From Bacteroidales bacterium (lineage in GTDB: Bacteria; Bacteroidota; Bacteroidia; Bacteroidales; Prolixibacteraceae): a stretch of DNA of 41,532 nt. The position numbers and the translations under genes are program-made. Where the stretch lies: positions 1 through 41,532 of the forward strand of contig JAITWJ010000045.1 in assembly GCA_031285325.1 (NCBI GenBank), in the 5' to 3' direction. Shown here piece after piece: positions 1 through 8,800 of this stretch. Numbering within the stretch: the stretch's first letter is position 1; each line of letters starts with the position of its first letter. The notes under the pieces are model-generated. The model saw only the letters and a list, made by a program, of their open reading frames with translations, was not told the DNA's origin and searched no databases.

Positions 1-1486
1 GCTGGCTGAGCGGGCCGGCGCTGACGGTGAAGGTGAACTCGCGCTGCGTGTCGACGAGATTGATCTCCGGCCACAGGTCGTCCGACGCCGTCGTTTCGCC
101 CGCGCCCGAGAGAGCGGGATCGGCGCCCGCCCACGAAGGCCATCCGCCGGCGGGGAGTGAGATCTTCCAGCCGCCCGGATAGTCGGTGTGTATCTTCAGC
201 TCCTGTTCCAGCTCGGAGATGCAGGAGAACTCGTACAGGTCCTTCGTCACTCCGAGGTAATACTGTCCGCTGTAAACGATACTGTTCAGGCCGCTGTCGT
301 CCACCACGGTCAGGTCGGTGGTCAGGTTGCCCGGCAGGGCGTCGTAGGCCTCCTCTTTCGTGGCGTAGCCCGGATCGCCGACGCCGTTGATGGTGAACGT
401 GTAGACGTAGTTGCGCAGGATATTTACGTATTTGAACGTACCGTCCGAATCTTTTCGGATGAAATCGAGCCTGTACCAGCGGTCATCGTGTTTTACACCG
501 TTGATGGTAACATCACCATGAATCAGCAGGCAGAGGTTGTCGCCCGCGGCAGCAGGACGCTCGGCTGTGAATATCCAGTCCACGCACTCATTGTTTTTGA
601 TTTCGTCGCTCTCATCGTCGAGACCATTATCCCTGTATATAATACTATTCGTTTCATCATATCCGCTTACAACAGCGGTGGCGGGACGCGCCGCGCCAGC
701 AGCAAAGAGTGATGCCGTAACACCTGACGTGCCGCTGTTCCAGTGGTTCCACAGAATGGGGGTACCTACAGCATAAGAAACCGTATTGTAATTACACAGC
801 CGGATTTCTTTGATGGACAGCTGGTCACTCACCACCTGCGAGGCGAACTTCACATTAACCTTCGCCACATCGCGGGAAAGCCGTATAGGATGTTCCATAT
901 AATAGTTTGCGGAGCTGAAAGGAACATTAATTGCCTCCCTACCAGAGGACATGACGAAAGGCCTGTAAGTACCGTCACCGGGGATGGCGTTGTACTTACC
1001 GGTGAACAAACGGGATAACGCACCCTCTATATCATCCATCGACAGCTCAGTCATATCTCCGCCGCCGACTACGGTTCCTTCGGCAAGGTTGTATTTACTG
1101 TCGATAAATGCAGCAGAGTTAGCCAGAAAGAGTGCCGTGTAACTGCCGTCGGGAAGGTTCACCACAAACTTCCAGCGGTTCTCATTGCCCGTACCTGTCG
1201 GCACCGACTGCAAGGACGTGGTACGGACAAAACGCTGGTATTTGGAATTGTTATCGAAAAACAGTATAGTGATCTCACGTACTTCATTGTCGTGATTCCC
1301 ACCCTCGACTATAGCACGGGTGGCAAAATTCGACCGGACAGCAGCACTAACCACAAATGTAGCATCGAAACCGTATGGTTGCGGACTATATATCTCAGTC
1401 TCATTAGAACATGAGGAAAACATCGTGGCAAAAATTGACAGCGATAATATACATAAAGTTAAATATTTTAAAATAAAAGGTTTCAT
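1..1486 (-). CDS. Fimbrial tip-like lipoprotein, partial (C-terminus beyond left edge)
   Basis: The reading frame is open from an ATG at 1486-1484 to the left edge, about 495 codons with no stop when checked triplet by triplet. It begins MKPFILKYLTLC and has a lipobox-like FSSC near residue 27, so it is probably an outer-surface lipoprotein. The first domain resembles fimbrillin-type N-terminal domains (a TRAIVEGG segment, then alternating strands such as EVREITILFFDNN). The visible end, including DYPGGWKISLP, resembles the BACON-like segments found in Bacteroidales pilus tip proteins. It starts 23 bp after the stop of the large tip-like gene, so it is the last visible gene of the fimbrial operon. 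I infer an accessory or tip pilin. The exact family cannot be fixed because the 3' end is missing. The DNA is GC-rich compared with the rest of the window. Confidence 0.7.
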   Translation of the reverse strand, partial: MKPFILKYLTLCILSLSIFATMFSSCSNETEIYSPQPYGFDATFVVSAAVRSNFATRAIVEGGNHDNEVREITILFFDNNSKYQRFVRTTSLQSVPTGTGNENRWKFVVNLPDGSYTALFLANSAAFIDSKYNLAEGTVVGGGDMTELSMDDIEGALSRLFTGKYNAIPGDGTYRPFVMSSGREAINVPFSSANYYMEHPIRLSRDVAKVNVKFASQVVSDQLSIKEIRLCNYNTVSYAVGTPILWNHWNSGTSGVTASLFAAGAARPATAVVSGYDETNSIIYRDNGLDDESDEIKNNECVDWIFTAERPAAAGDNLCLLIHGDVTINGVKHDDRWYRLDFIRKDSDGTFKYVNILRNYVYTFTINGVGDPGYATKEEAYDALPGNLTTDLTVVDDSGLNSIVYSGQYYLGVTKDLYEFSCISELEQELKIHTDYPGGWKISLPAGGWPSWAGADPALSGAGETTASDDLWPEINLVDTQREFTFTVSAGPLSQ

Positions 1487-1509
1487 ATAATGCATGTTGT
1501 TATATTTTA

Positions 1510-4014
1510 CTACTTCACACAACGAATGGTCATACCCATCGTGTTGGGGTTTGTACCGATGCCGACGCTACCGCTGCCTAATGTGAGGTATGATCCGGCG
1601 CCGCCGGCCAAAGTCCCCGACCAGTAGGTGCCGTCATACCCGCGGCCGCTGACCCTGCCGCTGGTCTGACGGTTGCCCACGTAGGGAAGAAACATGCCCC
1701 AACCTTGTGCGCCCACATCTTTGTCTCTGTATCCATACACGATCAGGTTGTTGGTCAGCTTTACGTTATCCGTAACCAATCGGTTTTCGAGCTGCGAGGT
1801 GTTCATGCCGTTCCAGCCGTTGTTATTTCCGCCAGGCACGTGGTAGCCTGCGGCGAGCGTGCCGTTTGCATCGACCGTGGCGTACGGACAGGGATCACCC
1901 GTACCTGCCGCAGTATTAGTGGGCGACCAGTTGGCAAGCCCGCCGTTCATGGGCAGTGTGTTCCACATCTGCGCGGGGGTTTTGCCGCTGCCCAACTGGG
2001 CGTAGAGGGCTTTCGCCCCCTTGAGGCCGTTGTAGGTATAGTCGGGGTGTATCCAGTCGAAGTCGGTGAACTCGAACTCGTCGCCGTTCGAGATGAGCGC
2101 ATTGGGATTTGCGGCGTTCGAGGTGCTGTTGATGCTCACCAGCGAACCCCAGCGGAAATAGGCAACGAAGACCGCCTCTTCGTGTACGGGGCCGAACTCG
2201 CTGTCGGCGGCCACCTTGGTGCCCTTGTAGAGGTTCGATCCGCGCAGGGTCAACTCGCCGCTCGCCGTCACCCCGAGCACTCCCGGAGGGGCAGGGAATC
2301 CGGTATTCGGCAGGGTAAGCTCCGCCTCCTGCGACCGGGTACCGACGTATATCTCGGCGGGTGTGTCATTGTAATTGTCACTATACAGGTAGAACGAGAA
2401 CTTTCGGGGGGTGTTTTCGCCATTCGTGCCGACGGTAACGGTTGCCTGGTACGTTCCCGTAACGTTAATGTCCGTCGAACCTGCTACGTTAGCCACGGTA
2501 TTAACCAACGTTCCGGTATTGTTCGCTCCGGCGTAGATTTTCACACCCCACGCCGCGAGGTTGGTTTTCGCCCAGACGGTATAGGTGCCTCCCGCCTGCG
2601 GAATGACTGTCGGCAGGTTATTGCCGGCGTGTTCCAGCACCGGCGGCACCGGCGGCGCCTCCTGTGTGACGTGAACGATCTTGCTCAAGTTGCCCGCCCG
2701 GACGGTGAACCAGCCCGACGTCGCCAGAGTACCGGCGATCTTGGGGTCTGCCTCGATCTCTACGGTATTGTCTTCGGCTTTCCTTGCGGTTACGCCTGTA
2801 GGCAGGTTTCCCGTTTTGTCGATCTTCCACGAGTCGGGATGGTTTGTGGCGACGGCAACGACCTGCGTGCCTCCGGCAGACGGAAACTCGAGCAGGGATT
2901 TATCGACCCTCAGGTAATACTGCCCCAGCGGGAAAGGTTCGAGGCCCTCGTTCCACGGCAGCACCACGACCCCGGCTTCGAGGTTCGCCTTTCGGATGTT
3001 TCCCCTGACGATGTAACGGTTGTTGCGTTTTACCACTTCTATGGGAAGCCGGTCGCCGGCCTCGTTATACATATAGTCTAATGTGATGGTGGCGTTCTTG
3101 TCTCCGTCATCCGTTTTGAGGGAGATGTCAACGATAAGTTTGTCCGTTATGCAGTTTCTTTCGGGCGTGTAGAACGTGCATACATGTGCGAATTCGGACT
3201 CAGGTTTTTCGGGCTTGGTTCCCTTTTCCGGCACGGGTATGTTCTGCTGCCCCACAGCCAGTGTCCACGACTTGTCATTGCCGGCAAAGCCGGCAGACGC
3301 CACGGTCTGTATTTTTCCAAGCACATGGGTACCGCTTTTGTGATGCACAAAATAACTTTCGGTATATGTATTTTTCAGCGTCAAGCGTGAACCGGGTAGT
3401 AGCTCCACTCCTCCGGTAATGTCTGTTGTCAGATAGACGTCGACACGGGCCACGGCGCGTTGCAGCAACAACTGTATATGCCCGCTTGCCGCCTCTGCCG
3501 CAGCCTGTGTAGTGTGCATATCGTTTTTGTTTGTCCATACCGCACCACTCATCGGCATCATGGAGCCGGGTTGGAGAGAAAGGTGATCGCTCATCAGGAA
3601 GTCCGATAGCATCAGGTCAAGATCCTCCAGTTCCCGCGGGGTCGTGACCGCGTTCAATGCTTCCGTCATCGAGGCGGGTTCATTGGCGATAGCTACCACT
3701 AACTTATCTGCAATGGTAAGCTCGAAAACACCTTTCATTGCAGAAACCCTGCCGGCTTCCGAAATAGGGATCGTTTTGTATTCGTTAACCTCCACTTTTG
3801 GATATGCATACAGTCCGGTGAAGACGATAAAACGGATCGTTTTGATATCGTCACTCAGCGAGTCATTTTCAGTGTGCTCTCCTGTTACCTGTAAACTGAT
3901 AAAGCCACGGGTAATATTAGGGTCGGGGCCTCCGTTGCCAGTTGACAGTTCTTCTTCCCATGAACAGGAGAAACAGAACAACAGTAAAAAAAACAGTATG
4001 ATGTTCCTTTTCAT
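1510..4014 (-). CDS. Large BACON / Fib_succ_major-type fimbrial tip lipoprotein
   Basis: About 834 aa from ATG 4014 (MKRNIILFFLLLFCFSCSW). The TTG 24 bp upstream overlaps the previous gene and was not chosen. The signal peptide ends in a lipobox (CFSC). Residues about 35-350 look like a fimbrillin-type N-terminal region. Residues about 365-450 form a BACON-like domain (from YLRVDKSLLEF to IVHVTQEAP). A second Ig-like stretch follows. The last about 170 residues resemble the Fib_succ_major/tip module (GYHVPGGNN, GTYWSGT, terminal TIRCVK). In type V pili such proteins cap the pilus or act as adhesins. This role is inferred from order: stalk, anchor, tip. It begins 10 bp after the anchor gene stop, so the two are probably cotranscribed. 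GC-rich, with long antisense open frames that are shadows. Confidence 0.75.
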   Translation of the reverse strand: MKRNIILFFLLLFCFSCSWEEELSTGNGGPDPNITRGFISLQVTGEHTENDSLSDDIKTIRFIVFTGLYAYPKVEVNEYKTIPISEAGRVSAMKGVFELTIADKLVVAIANEPASMTEALNAVTTPRELEDLDLMLSDFLMSDHLSLQPGSMMPMSGAVWTNKNDMHTTQAAAEAASGHIQLLLQRAVARVDVYLTTDITGGVELLPGSRLTLKNTYTESYFVHHKSGTHVLGKIQTVASAGFAGNDKSWTLAVGQQNIPVPEKGTKPEKPESEFAHVCTFYTPERNCITDKLIVDISLKTDDGDKNATITLDYMYNEAGDRLPIEVVKRNNRYIVRGNIRKANLEAGVVVLPWNEGLEPFPLGQYYLRVDKSLLEFPSAGGTQVVAVATNHPDSWKIDKTGNLPTGVTARKAEDNTVEIEADPKIAGTLATSGWFTVRAGNLSKIVHVTQEAPPVPPVLEHAGNNLPTVIPQAGGTYTVWAKTNLAAWGVKIYAGANNTGTLVNTVANVAGSTDINVTGTYQATVTVGTNGENTPRKFSFYLYSDNYNDTPAEIYVGTRSQEAELTLPNTGFPAPPGVLGVTASGELTLRGSNLYKGTKVAADSEFGPVHEEAVFVAYFRWGSLVSINSTSNAANPNALISNGDEFEFTDFDWIHPDYTYNGLKGAKALYAQLGSGKTPAQMWNTLPMNGGLANWSPTNTAAGTGDPCPYATVDANGTLAAGYHVPGGNNNGWNGMNTSQLENRLVTDNVKLTNNLIVYGYRDKDVGAQGWGMFLPYVGNRQTSGRVSGRGYDGTYWSGTLAGGAGSYLTLGSGSVGIGTNPNTMGMTIRCVK

Positions 4015-4024
4015 AGACGTGTAA

Positions 4025-5119
4025 TTAATTAAGTTCAATGCCTTGTTGCCAAACTATCCAGTTATTTATGTTGATCCTTATTGCTGTGAAAGCATTGTTG
4101 GGGGTAACCGGACCCGGGTCCGGGTCTGGATCTGGATCTGGGTCTACAGGATCCTCATTACCGATATTTGCTCCACTTATGTAAACAATAACAATGTTCC
4201 AGTTACCTTCGCGATCAAGATATTCAGATAGTGGCAATTCCGTACCGTCAGGCCTTTTGCCTTCACCAATCTTGGTGTCAGCCAACAGCGACACCAAATC
4301 TTTACTCCAGAGTTCCTCTCCGGTTTTTACGTCACGAATTATTATCCTGTAACCATTACTTTCGTTTTCGAGGAGACGCATTGTATTAATTTTCGCAACT
4401 GTCTCCAGCAATGTTTCGTCTTTAAAAGGGTATATCCTAGATATCAAATAGTATGGATGGTAGATCAATTCATTCGGAGCTACCGGATTATTCAACCAAT
4501 CGTAAGCACCTGATTCCGGAGCTACAATTTCGACTGTATGTACAGACTCAATAGCACCTTGGGAATTCTCAGGCGACTTGACTACGGTTTGTAACACAAT
4601 GTTGAAATTATTCGTCTGCCGTATAAGAGGAATCATGTAAACGCTCAAATCGGCATTATAAGCTACTTCAACGGCCTGTCCAAAGTAGAAATGAGAAAAC
4701 TCGTGGGAGACCATACCGTTGTGTTTCAATGCCGACATAGCATGTTCGATGGTGGTAGTACCCGGTACAAAATCAACACCGTTACGATCAGTAAACCTAA
4801 AATGTTCGGTAAGATTGCCTACGGCAAGTATTTTGTATTCCCCAAAAGGCATATTGCCCAGAAACATGCGCTTATTCCTATCGAGATCGGATGTAGCAGC
4901 ATGAATGGTCTGTACGAACTTACCCGACTGGTCGAATATATAAACATCAACTGTTTCCACCTGTGGATAGAACGAGTCGGTGTACTCCATGTTATGATCG
5001 AAAACAAATTCGAGCCAAACTCCGCAATTCGCATAATCATCATTTATACTCTCGCATGACGACAGCACCATAATGGCGGTCAGAGCGAGTGCTATTTTTA
5101 GTTTCGTGAACATGATCAT
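4025..5119 (-). CDS. FimB/Mfa2-family fimbrial anchor lipoprotein
   Basis: 364 aa. It has a hydrophobic signal ending in a lipobox (VLSSC), then the FimB/Mfa2 (DUF1812) opening CGVWLEFVFDHNMEYTDSF and a VDVYIFDQSGKFV strand. In the family, this lipid-anchored subunit sits at the pilus base and controls length. A DP-rich linker (PVDPDPDPDPDPGP) leads to a C-terminal strand INNWIVWQQGIEL. It closely resembles the end of the neighbouring stalk protein (VNDWIIWTTDMDV) and fits a donor strand that plugs the first stalk subunit. Start: ATG 5119, or ATG 5113 two codons in. Composition is more AT-rich than the flanking fimbrial genes. Operon position is between the stalk gene (137 bp upstream, with hairpins in the gap) and the tip gene (10 bp downstream). 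Confidence 0.85.
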   Translation of the reverse strand: MIMFTKLKIALALTAIMVLSSCESINDDYANCGVWLEFVFDHNMEYTDSFYPQVETVDVYIFDQSGKFVQTIHAATSDLDRNKRMFLGNMPFGEYKILAVGNLTEHFRFTDRNGVDFVPGTTTIEHAMSALKHNGMVSHEFSHFYFGQAVEVAYNADLSVYMIPLIRQTNNFNIVLQTVVKSPENSQGAIESVHTVEIVAPESGAYDWLNNPVAPNELIYHPYYLISRIYPFKDETLLETVAKINTMRLLENESNGYRIIIRDVKTGEELWSKDLVSLLADTKIGEGKRPDGTELPLSEYLDREGNWNIVIVYISGANIGNEDPVDPDPDPDPDPGPVTPNNAFTAIRININNWIVWQQGIELN

Positions 5120-5173
5120 ATAATTTAAGTCCTGTATTCGTTGTTTGAAAGGCTTTATGCCTTCCCTTTGTGA

Positions 5174-5245
5174 CCGGAAGCGGTAATCAGCCGCCTCCGG
5201 CCTGTCTTATAAAAAGAAAAGGCAGTCACCTGCTCTTTTTATAAG
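5174..5245 (-). terminator. Two hairpins between stalk and anchor genes (possible attenuator)
   Basis: Two inverted repeats lie in the 137 bp gap. One is CCGGAAGCGG (5174-5183) with CCGCCTCCGG (5191-5200), with one mismatch. The other is CTTATAAAAAGA (5206-5217) with TCTTTTTATAAG (5234-5245), continued by GCAG/CTGC inside. In the direction of transcription the AT-rich hairpin comes first. Such structures could partly terminate transcription or protect the stalk mRNA, giving more stalk than anchor. That role is inferred. The inverted repeats are directly visible. Confidence 0.5.
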
Positions 5246-5256
5246 TGTGCTAAAGA

Positions 5257-6852
5257 TTAACGGACGTCCATGTCGGTTGTCCAGATAATCCAGTCGTTAA
5301 CCTGGACTGTAACACCCAAGTAGCTGGCCTGCTCGTCTATCGGATCTTTCGGATCGGGATCGCCCGGTCCCGGGTTAGTTACTTCGGGATACCACGGCGT
5401 GCCGGGCCCGTTAACTGATTTAAGCGTAAGGTCGTACCAGTTGTTGCGCACCACGCCGTATTTGCCGAAAGCCATGTTCACGGCCGTTTCGTTGTCGTGG
5501 CGGATCTCGTAGTAGTAGTAGCACCGCCCTTTCTGATACCAGCGGATCACCGGATTGTTGCCGTTCTTAACCGCCTGGCCGCCGTTCTGAACGGCATTCA
5601 GCTGTTCCTGTGTCAGATCGGTAAAAAGAGCGCCGGAAGGAATGGAGGTGTTGGCTGCCTTGACCTTTGCCGTAAAGTCGTCGCACGCGTCTTTCAACGC
5701 CGAGGAAGCTCCTGCTTCACCGCCGCGATACGCATCCTGAAGGGCTGTCAGAGACGGATAGTCGATTCCTGCCCACGAGAACCAGTCGGCGTCAGCAGCC
5801 AATTCCGGTGTGAACTTGGGGTAATAGGTCGCTTCCATAACGATGCGGGTAGCGCTGCCGAACACCTGATTGTCGTCGTTCATCGTGTTTTCGATCACGT
5901 AAGAAATCTTGTCGGCTCCGGGAGTGTTCCAGCTGCCCCCGAAAATTTTCGGTGCGAAAGTAGTCCCGTCAATCTCAACGTATTCAATACCCGTGGAGTA
6001 TCCCAAAACTGCGTCCTTGAAGAAGTTCGGGTCTTTCGTGTAGAAGTTATTGTCATAGTCGCCATCCAGATGGTTAACTGTGAGCAGGGTCTTTTCCGCG
6101 AAAGGATAGTAGGTCGTGTTTCTGGCATCCACTGTCCAGCCTGACATGTCGGCTTTGGCGCCATCGGGCGCCTGGATAGGACTGTTTTTATAAACCCGCA
6201 GTTTAGAGGCGAGGCGTTCGAGTTTCACTTCCAAGCGGTTTGCGTCCTTTTCGGCTTCTGTTTTCGCATCTGCGTCCGAAGTAGTTCCTGAAACTGTCTG
6301 GAGCTTGTTGCCGATCTCCACGTATGCATTTTCTATCTTATTACCGGCGCTCATGCCTTTGTCGCTACGCGATGTGATCATCGTGAAACCTCCGGCGTGC
6401 ATGATGTCTTCAATAGAAGTTTCGGCGATCGCTGCGTTGAAGGTAGCATACGTGTCGGTGGATTTCAGGTTGACAATCCTATCCTTCAGTTTACCCCCCG
6501 GATTGGCGATAACCACAAGGTTCTTGGAAGAAGCGGAAATCTTGGCCGCCTCAGGCTTTTTGTCCGTATAGCTACCTGTCTGGTTGGCCAGAGTGTAGCA
6601 GAGGGTGCTGCCCGGTATCGCCATCACCCTGCCGCTGGCATCGAAGGTAACAAGATAAAGTTCGTTCAGGGTGCTTTCTGCCGGAATACCGGGATTTTCG
6701 TCCGATGCGCGTGTGCCCGGGCGGTTGTCCACCCTGACCGAAACGTATGCGACGCTGGAGTCGGATACAAAACCCGGCTCGTCCACCTCCTTACAAGAGG
6801 TCATAATCATTGCTGCCAAGGCAGCGTACATAATGATTTTTTTCATTTTCAT
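5257..6852 (-). CDS. Mfa1-like major (stalk) fimbrillin
   Basis: 531 aa. The lipoprotein signal MKMKKIIMYAALAAMIMTSC is followed by a short N-terminal segment and GTRASDEN, a plausible Arg-type maturation site of the kind used in type V pilins. The middle has fimbrillin-type strands (ELYLVTFDASGRVM, KNLVVIANPGG). The end is a Mfa1-type C-terminal domain with GRCYYYYEIRHDNE, KYGVVRNNWYDLTL and final strand VNDWIIWTTDMDVR. In this family the precursor is lipidated, cleaved on the surface by an Arg-protease, and polymerised by strand exchange. It is first in the operon, after the AraC-type regulator. A TTTG-N19-TACTTTG promoter lies about 65 bp upstream. Family assignment is strong. Being the main stalk subunit is inferred from position and length. 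Confidence 0.85.
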   Translation of the reverse strand: MKMKKIIMYAALAAMIMTSCKEVDEPGFVSDSSVAYVSVRVDNRPGTRASDENPGIPAESTLNELYLVTFDASGRVMAIPGSTLCYTLANQTGSYTDKKPEAAKISASSKNLVVIANPGGKLKDRIVNLKSTDTYATFNAAIAETSIEDIMHAGGFTMITSRSDKGMSAGNKIENAYVEIGNKLQTVSGTTSDADAKTEAEKDANRLEVKLERLASKLRVYKNSPIQAPDGAKADMSGWTVDARNTTYYPFAEKTLLTVNHLDGDYDNNFYTKDPNFFKDAVLGYSTGIEYVEIDGTTFAPKIFGGSWNTPGADKISYVIENTMNDDNQVFGSATRIVMEATYYPKFTPELAADADWFSWAGIDYPSLTALQDAYRGGEAGASSALKDACDDFTAKVKAANTSIPSGALFTDLTQEQLNAVQNGGQAVKNGNNPVIRWYQKGRCYYYYEIRHDNETAVNMAFGKYGVVRNNWYDLTLKSVNGPGTPWYPEVTNPGPGDPDPKDPIDEQASYLGVTVQVNDWIIWTTDMDVR

Positions 6853-6917
6853 TGTTTTTAAAAATTAGTGTTAAAAATTAAAATTGTTTTATATTGTTCA
6901 TATATGTTTTTGTAAGA

Positions 6918-6947
6918 CAAAGTATTTCCTGAGGCATGACATGCAAA
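6918..6947 (-). promoter_or_regulatory. Bacteroidetes-type promoter of the fimbrial operon
   Basis: On the minus strand TTTG (6947-6944) is followed after 19 nt by TACTTTG (6924-6918). This is close to the Bacteroidetes -33 TTTG / -7 TAnnTTTG pattern, one base short in the -7 box. It would give a leader of about 60 nt before the stalk fimbrillin ATG. Confidence 0.5.
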
Positions 6948-6990
6948 GAACCGAACGTGCCGTGAAAAAATATTGAATTAAGGCAGGATG

Positions 6991-7875
6991 CTAAGTCGGT
7001 GTAATTCCATTAACTGCCAAACTCCTTCTGATAGACTCGGGAGTGTATCCGAAATTATTACGACAGTAACGAACAAAATTCGTCATCAAAAAACAGTGTT
7101 CTTCGGCAATTTGCCGCAGGGGTTTGTAGCTACTGCATATATCGTGGTAAATGTGTTCCATTCTGCGTTTTTTGAGCCACGAACCTGGATTTTCACCGAA
7201 TACCTTGTTGAAATAACGAGTGAATTGTTTTATGTTCATGTCGAAAGTATTGGCCAGTTCACCAACCGTATAGCATGTCATCCATCTTTCATAGACCTGA
7301 TCGGTGAACATTGCATCGCTGCCAGTTATGGTCGAGTAAAAACGCATATACTCTTCCTGTGGGTAATATGCCTGTATCATGGTCAGCAACAATGCTACCA
7401 TATGTTTGGCGAAATTGTCGCATTTGATCCCGTCGTGCTGTACTGTCACTATTCCTTTTACAAGGTAGAGTATTCGCCTGTTCATTTTCAGAGGATATAT
7501 GCCTCTGTTTTCAACAGGGCAAGTATCCAGATTACCCGAGAGCCGTTGGAAACGGAACGTGGGGCATTCGGGTAGTTTCCCCACCAGGCCGCTCAATCGA
7601 ATAAGCAATACGGTGGTGTCGTCTTCCAGCGCTTCACATAACATGTTCGTGGAAGTAGGCAGGAAAATAAAATTACCGGAACTAACTACTACTGTCGTAT
7701 CTGATAAACCCGCAATCGCACACTCGGCGGAACCATTAAGAACGAAAACAATATGGTGCGACGTCAAAATGAAAGAACCACTCTCCCCCCGATGAAATTT
7801 CTTCTGGGAAATCGTCTGTTTATTTTTTTTCTGATAACAGAAACAACTCGTATGTATATTCTTGTAATGCAACAT
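6991..7875 (-). CDS. AraC-family transcriptional regulator
   Basis: About 294 aa from ATG 7875 (MLHYKNIHTSCFCY). A frame extension upstream to 7947 lacks family resemblance, so the inner ATG was preferred. The N-terminal half is cupin-like (SHHIVFVLNGSAECAIAG, GNFIFLP). The C-terminal third is the double helix-turn-helix of AraC proteins: TVGELANTFDMNIKQFTRYF, then LRQIAEEHCFLMTNFVRYCR and the closing FGYTPESIRR. It sits directly upstream of the fimbrial operon on the same strand. AraC-type regulators often precede Bacteroidales fimbrial loci, so it probably controls this one. The ligand is unknown. Confidence 0.85.
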   Translation of the reverse strand: MLHYKNIHTSCFCYQKKNKQTISQKKFHRGESGSFILTSHHIVFVLNGSAECAIAGLSDTTVVVSSGNFIFLPTSTNMLCEALEDDTTVLLIRLSGLVGKLPECPTFRFQRLSGNLDTCPVENRGIYPLKMNRRILYLVKGIVTVQHDGIKCDNFAKHMVALLLTMIQAYYPQEEYMRFYSTITGSDAMFTDQVYERWMTCYTVGELANTFDMNIKQFTRYFNKVFGENPGSWLKKRRMEHIYHDICSSYKPLRQIAEEHCFLMTNFVRYCRNNFGYTPESIRRSLAVNGITPT

Positions 7876-8473
7876 TACATATAGTTTTAAATCGAACGAC
7901 AAAAGTATTGTGACTAATTTTAGGATACAATACCTGTCCGGAATCATTTATTCCCGCATTATAATCAAATGTTCCCAAACATTCTAAATCCCTTCAGTTG
8001 ACGTTATAATTCATGTCGTTCGGAATGAATCATGACATTATCTGACTGTTGAGGCTTTAGCCTGTATCCAGATATTGTTTATTTCGATTGCAAAAGTATT
8101 TTATATGGCAAGGTACGTAAAGTTAAATGACTAAGTTTTTATTAATGTACAGTAAGGAAATCTTAAGCATGAATATGAACATTACCATTATATACGCAAT
8201 ATAATTGATTTATGACATGTATGATAATATATGTATGGTCGGGCTATGTGGGAACTTTACGAGTTAACAACCTTAGATTAAGAATCATTACCGTTGCGTT
8301 TGATTTAGTTCTTTGATATTTTTGTAATTATCCCGAGTAAGTAGTTGTTTAGAGGTATTTTATTGTAGAGTCGGATGAGTATTGCAACATTTTTCACCTA
8401 CTTCATAACTGCAAGTGGATTAAAATGTCGCAAAGTTTTGTCAAGAATGACGAGAAAACAGATAAAAAGGCAT
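7876..8473. other. Intergenic gap between regulator and tRNA-Pro
   Basis: About 600 bp of AT-rich sequence upstream of the AraC-type gene. I see no convincing coding frame, repeat array or RNA. It probably holds the regulator promoter and marks the boundary between the fimbrial locus and the tRNA. Confidence 0.4.
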
Positions 8474-8495
8474 AAAAAAACCTCTCTGAAAGAGG
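8474..8495 (-). terminator. Intrinsic terminator of tRNA-Pro
   Basis: On the minus strand the stem CCTCT/AGAGG (8481-8485 with 8491-8495) is followed by a run of seven T (8480-8474). It lies about 20 bp beyond the 3' end of tRNA-Pro. Confidence 0.8.
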
Positions 8496-8516
8496 CTAAT
8501 ATTTGATTTTAAACTG

Positions 8517-8591
8517 TCGGGGTAGCAGGATTCGAACCTGCGACCCCCTGCTCCCAAAGCAGGTGCGCTAACCGGACTGCGCTATACCCCG
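8517..8591 (-). tRNA. tRNA-Pro (anticodon TGG)
   Basis: Cloverleaf on the minus strand: acceptor arms CGGGGTA (from 8591) and TACCCCG (to 8518), discriminator A at 8517. The anticodon loop within CTTTGGGA gives TGG, and the T arm contains GGTTCGAATCC. CCA is not encoded. An intrinsic terminator follows. It stands alone between the fimbrial locus and the TPR gene. tRNA genes are common integration sites, but I see no integrase or attachment repeat here. Confidence 0.95.
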
Positions 8592-8709
8592 ATTCACTGC
8601 CATAACACCAATATGAAACAAATCATAAACACAAAAAACCACCTACCTGCTCATATTGCATTTCACATATTATGGTAATTTGCTGCGTAATTAATATGTT
8701 TTGACCCTG

Positions 8710-8717
8710 CAAATATA
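8710..8717 (-). promoter_or_regulatory. Putative -7 box for tRNA-Pro
   Basis: TATATTTG on the minus strand matches TAnnTTTG and lies about 120 bp upstream of the tRNA-Pro 5' end, in an otherwise empty gap. No clear -33 TTTG accompanies it. Confidence 0.4.
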
Positions 8718-8800
8718 ATTTTTTTTTTACATAAAAACATCATCAGGAAATATTCGTGCAAATAATTGTGCAGTGTTAAGATCAGTAATTTTGTGATAAA

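Noticed and set aside
157-712. Plus-strand ORFs of 77 and 174 codons near the left edge
   Set aside because: They lie opposite the partial lipoprotein gene, whose minus-strand frame has no stop over 495 codons.
1705-3081. 458-codon plus-strand ORF opposite the tip protein gene
   Set aside because: Antisense shadow of a GC-rich gene; His/Arg/Gly-rich, with no domain.
7876-8591. Integrated element at tRNA-Pro
   Set aside because: No integrase, no direct repeat of the tRNA end and no phage or conjugation genes in the window.
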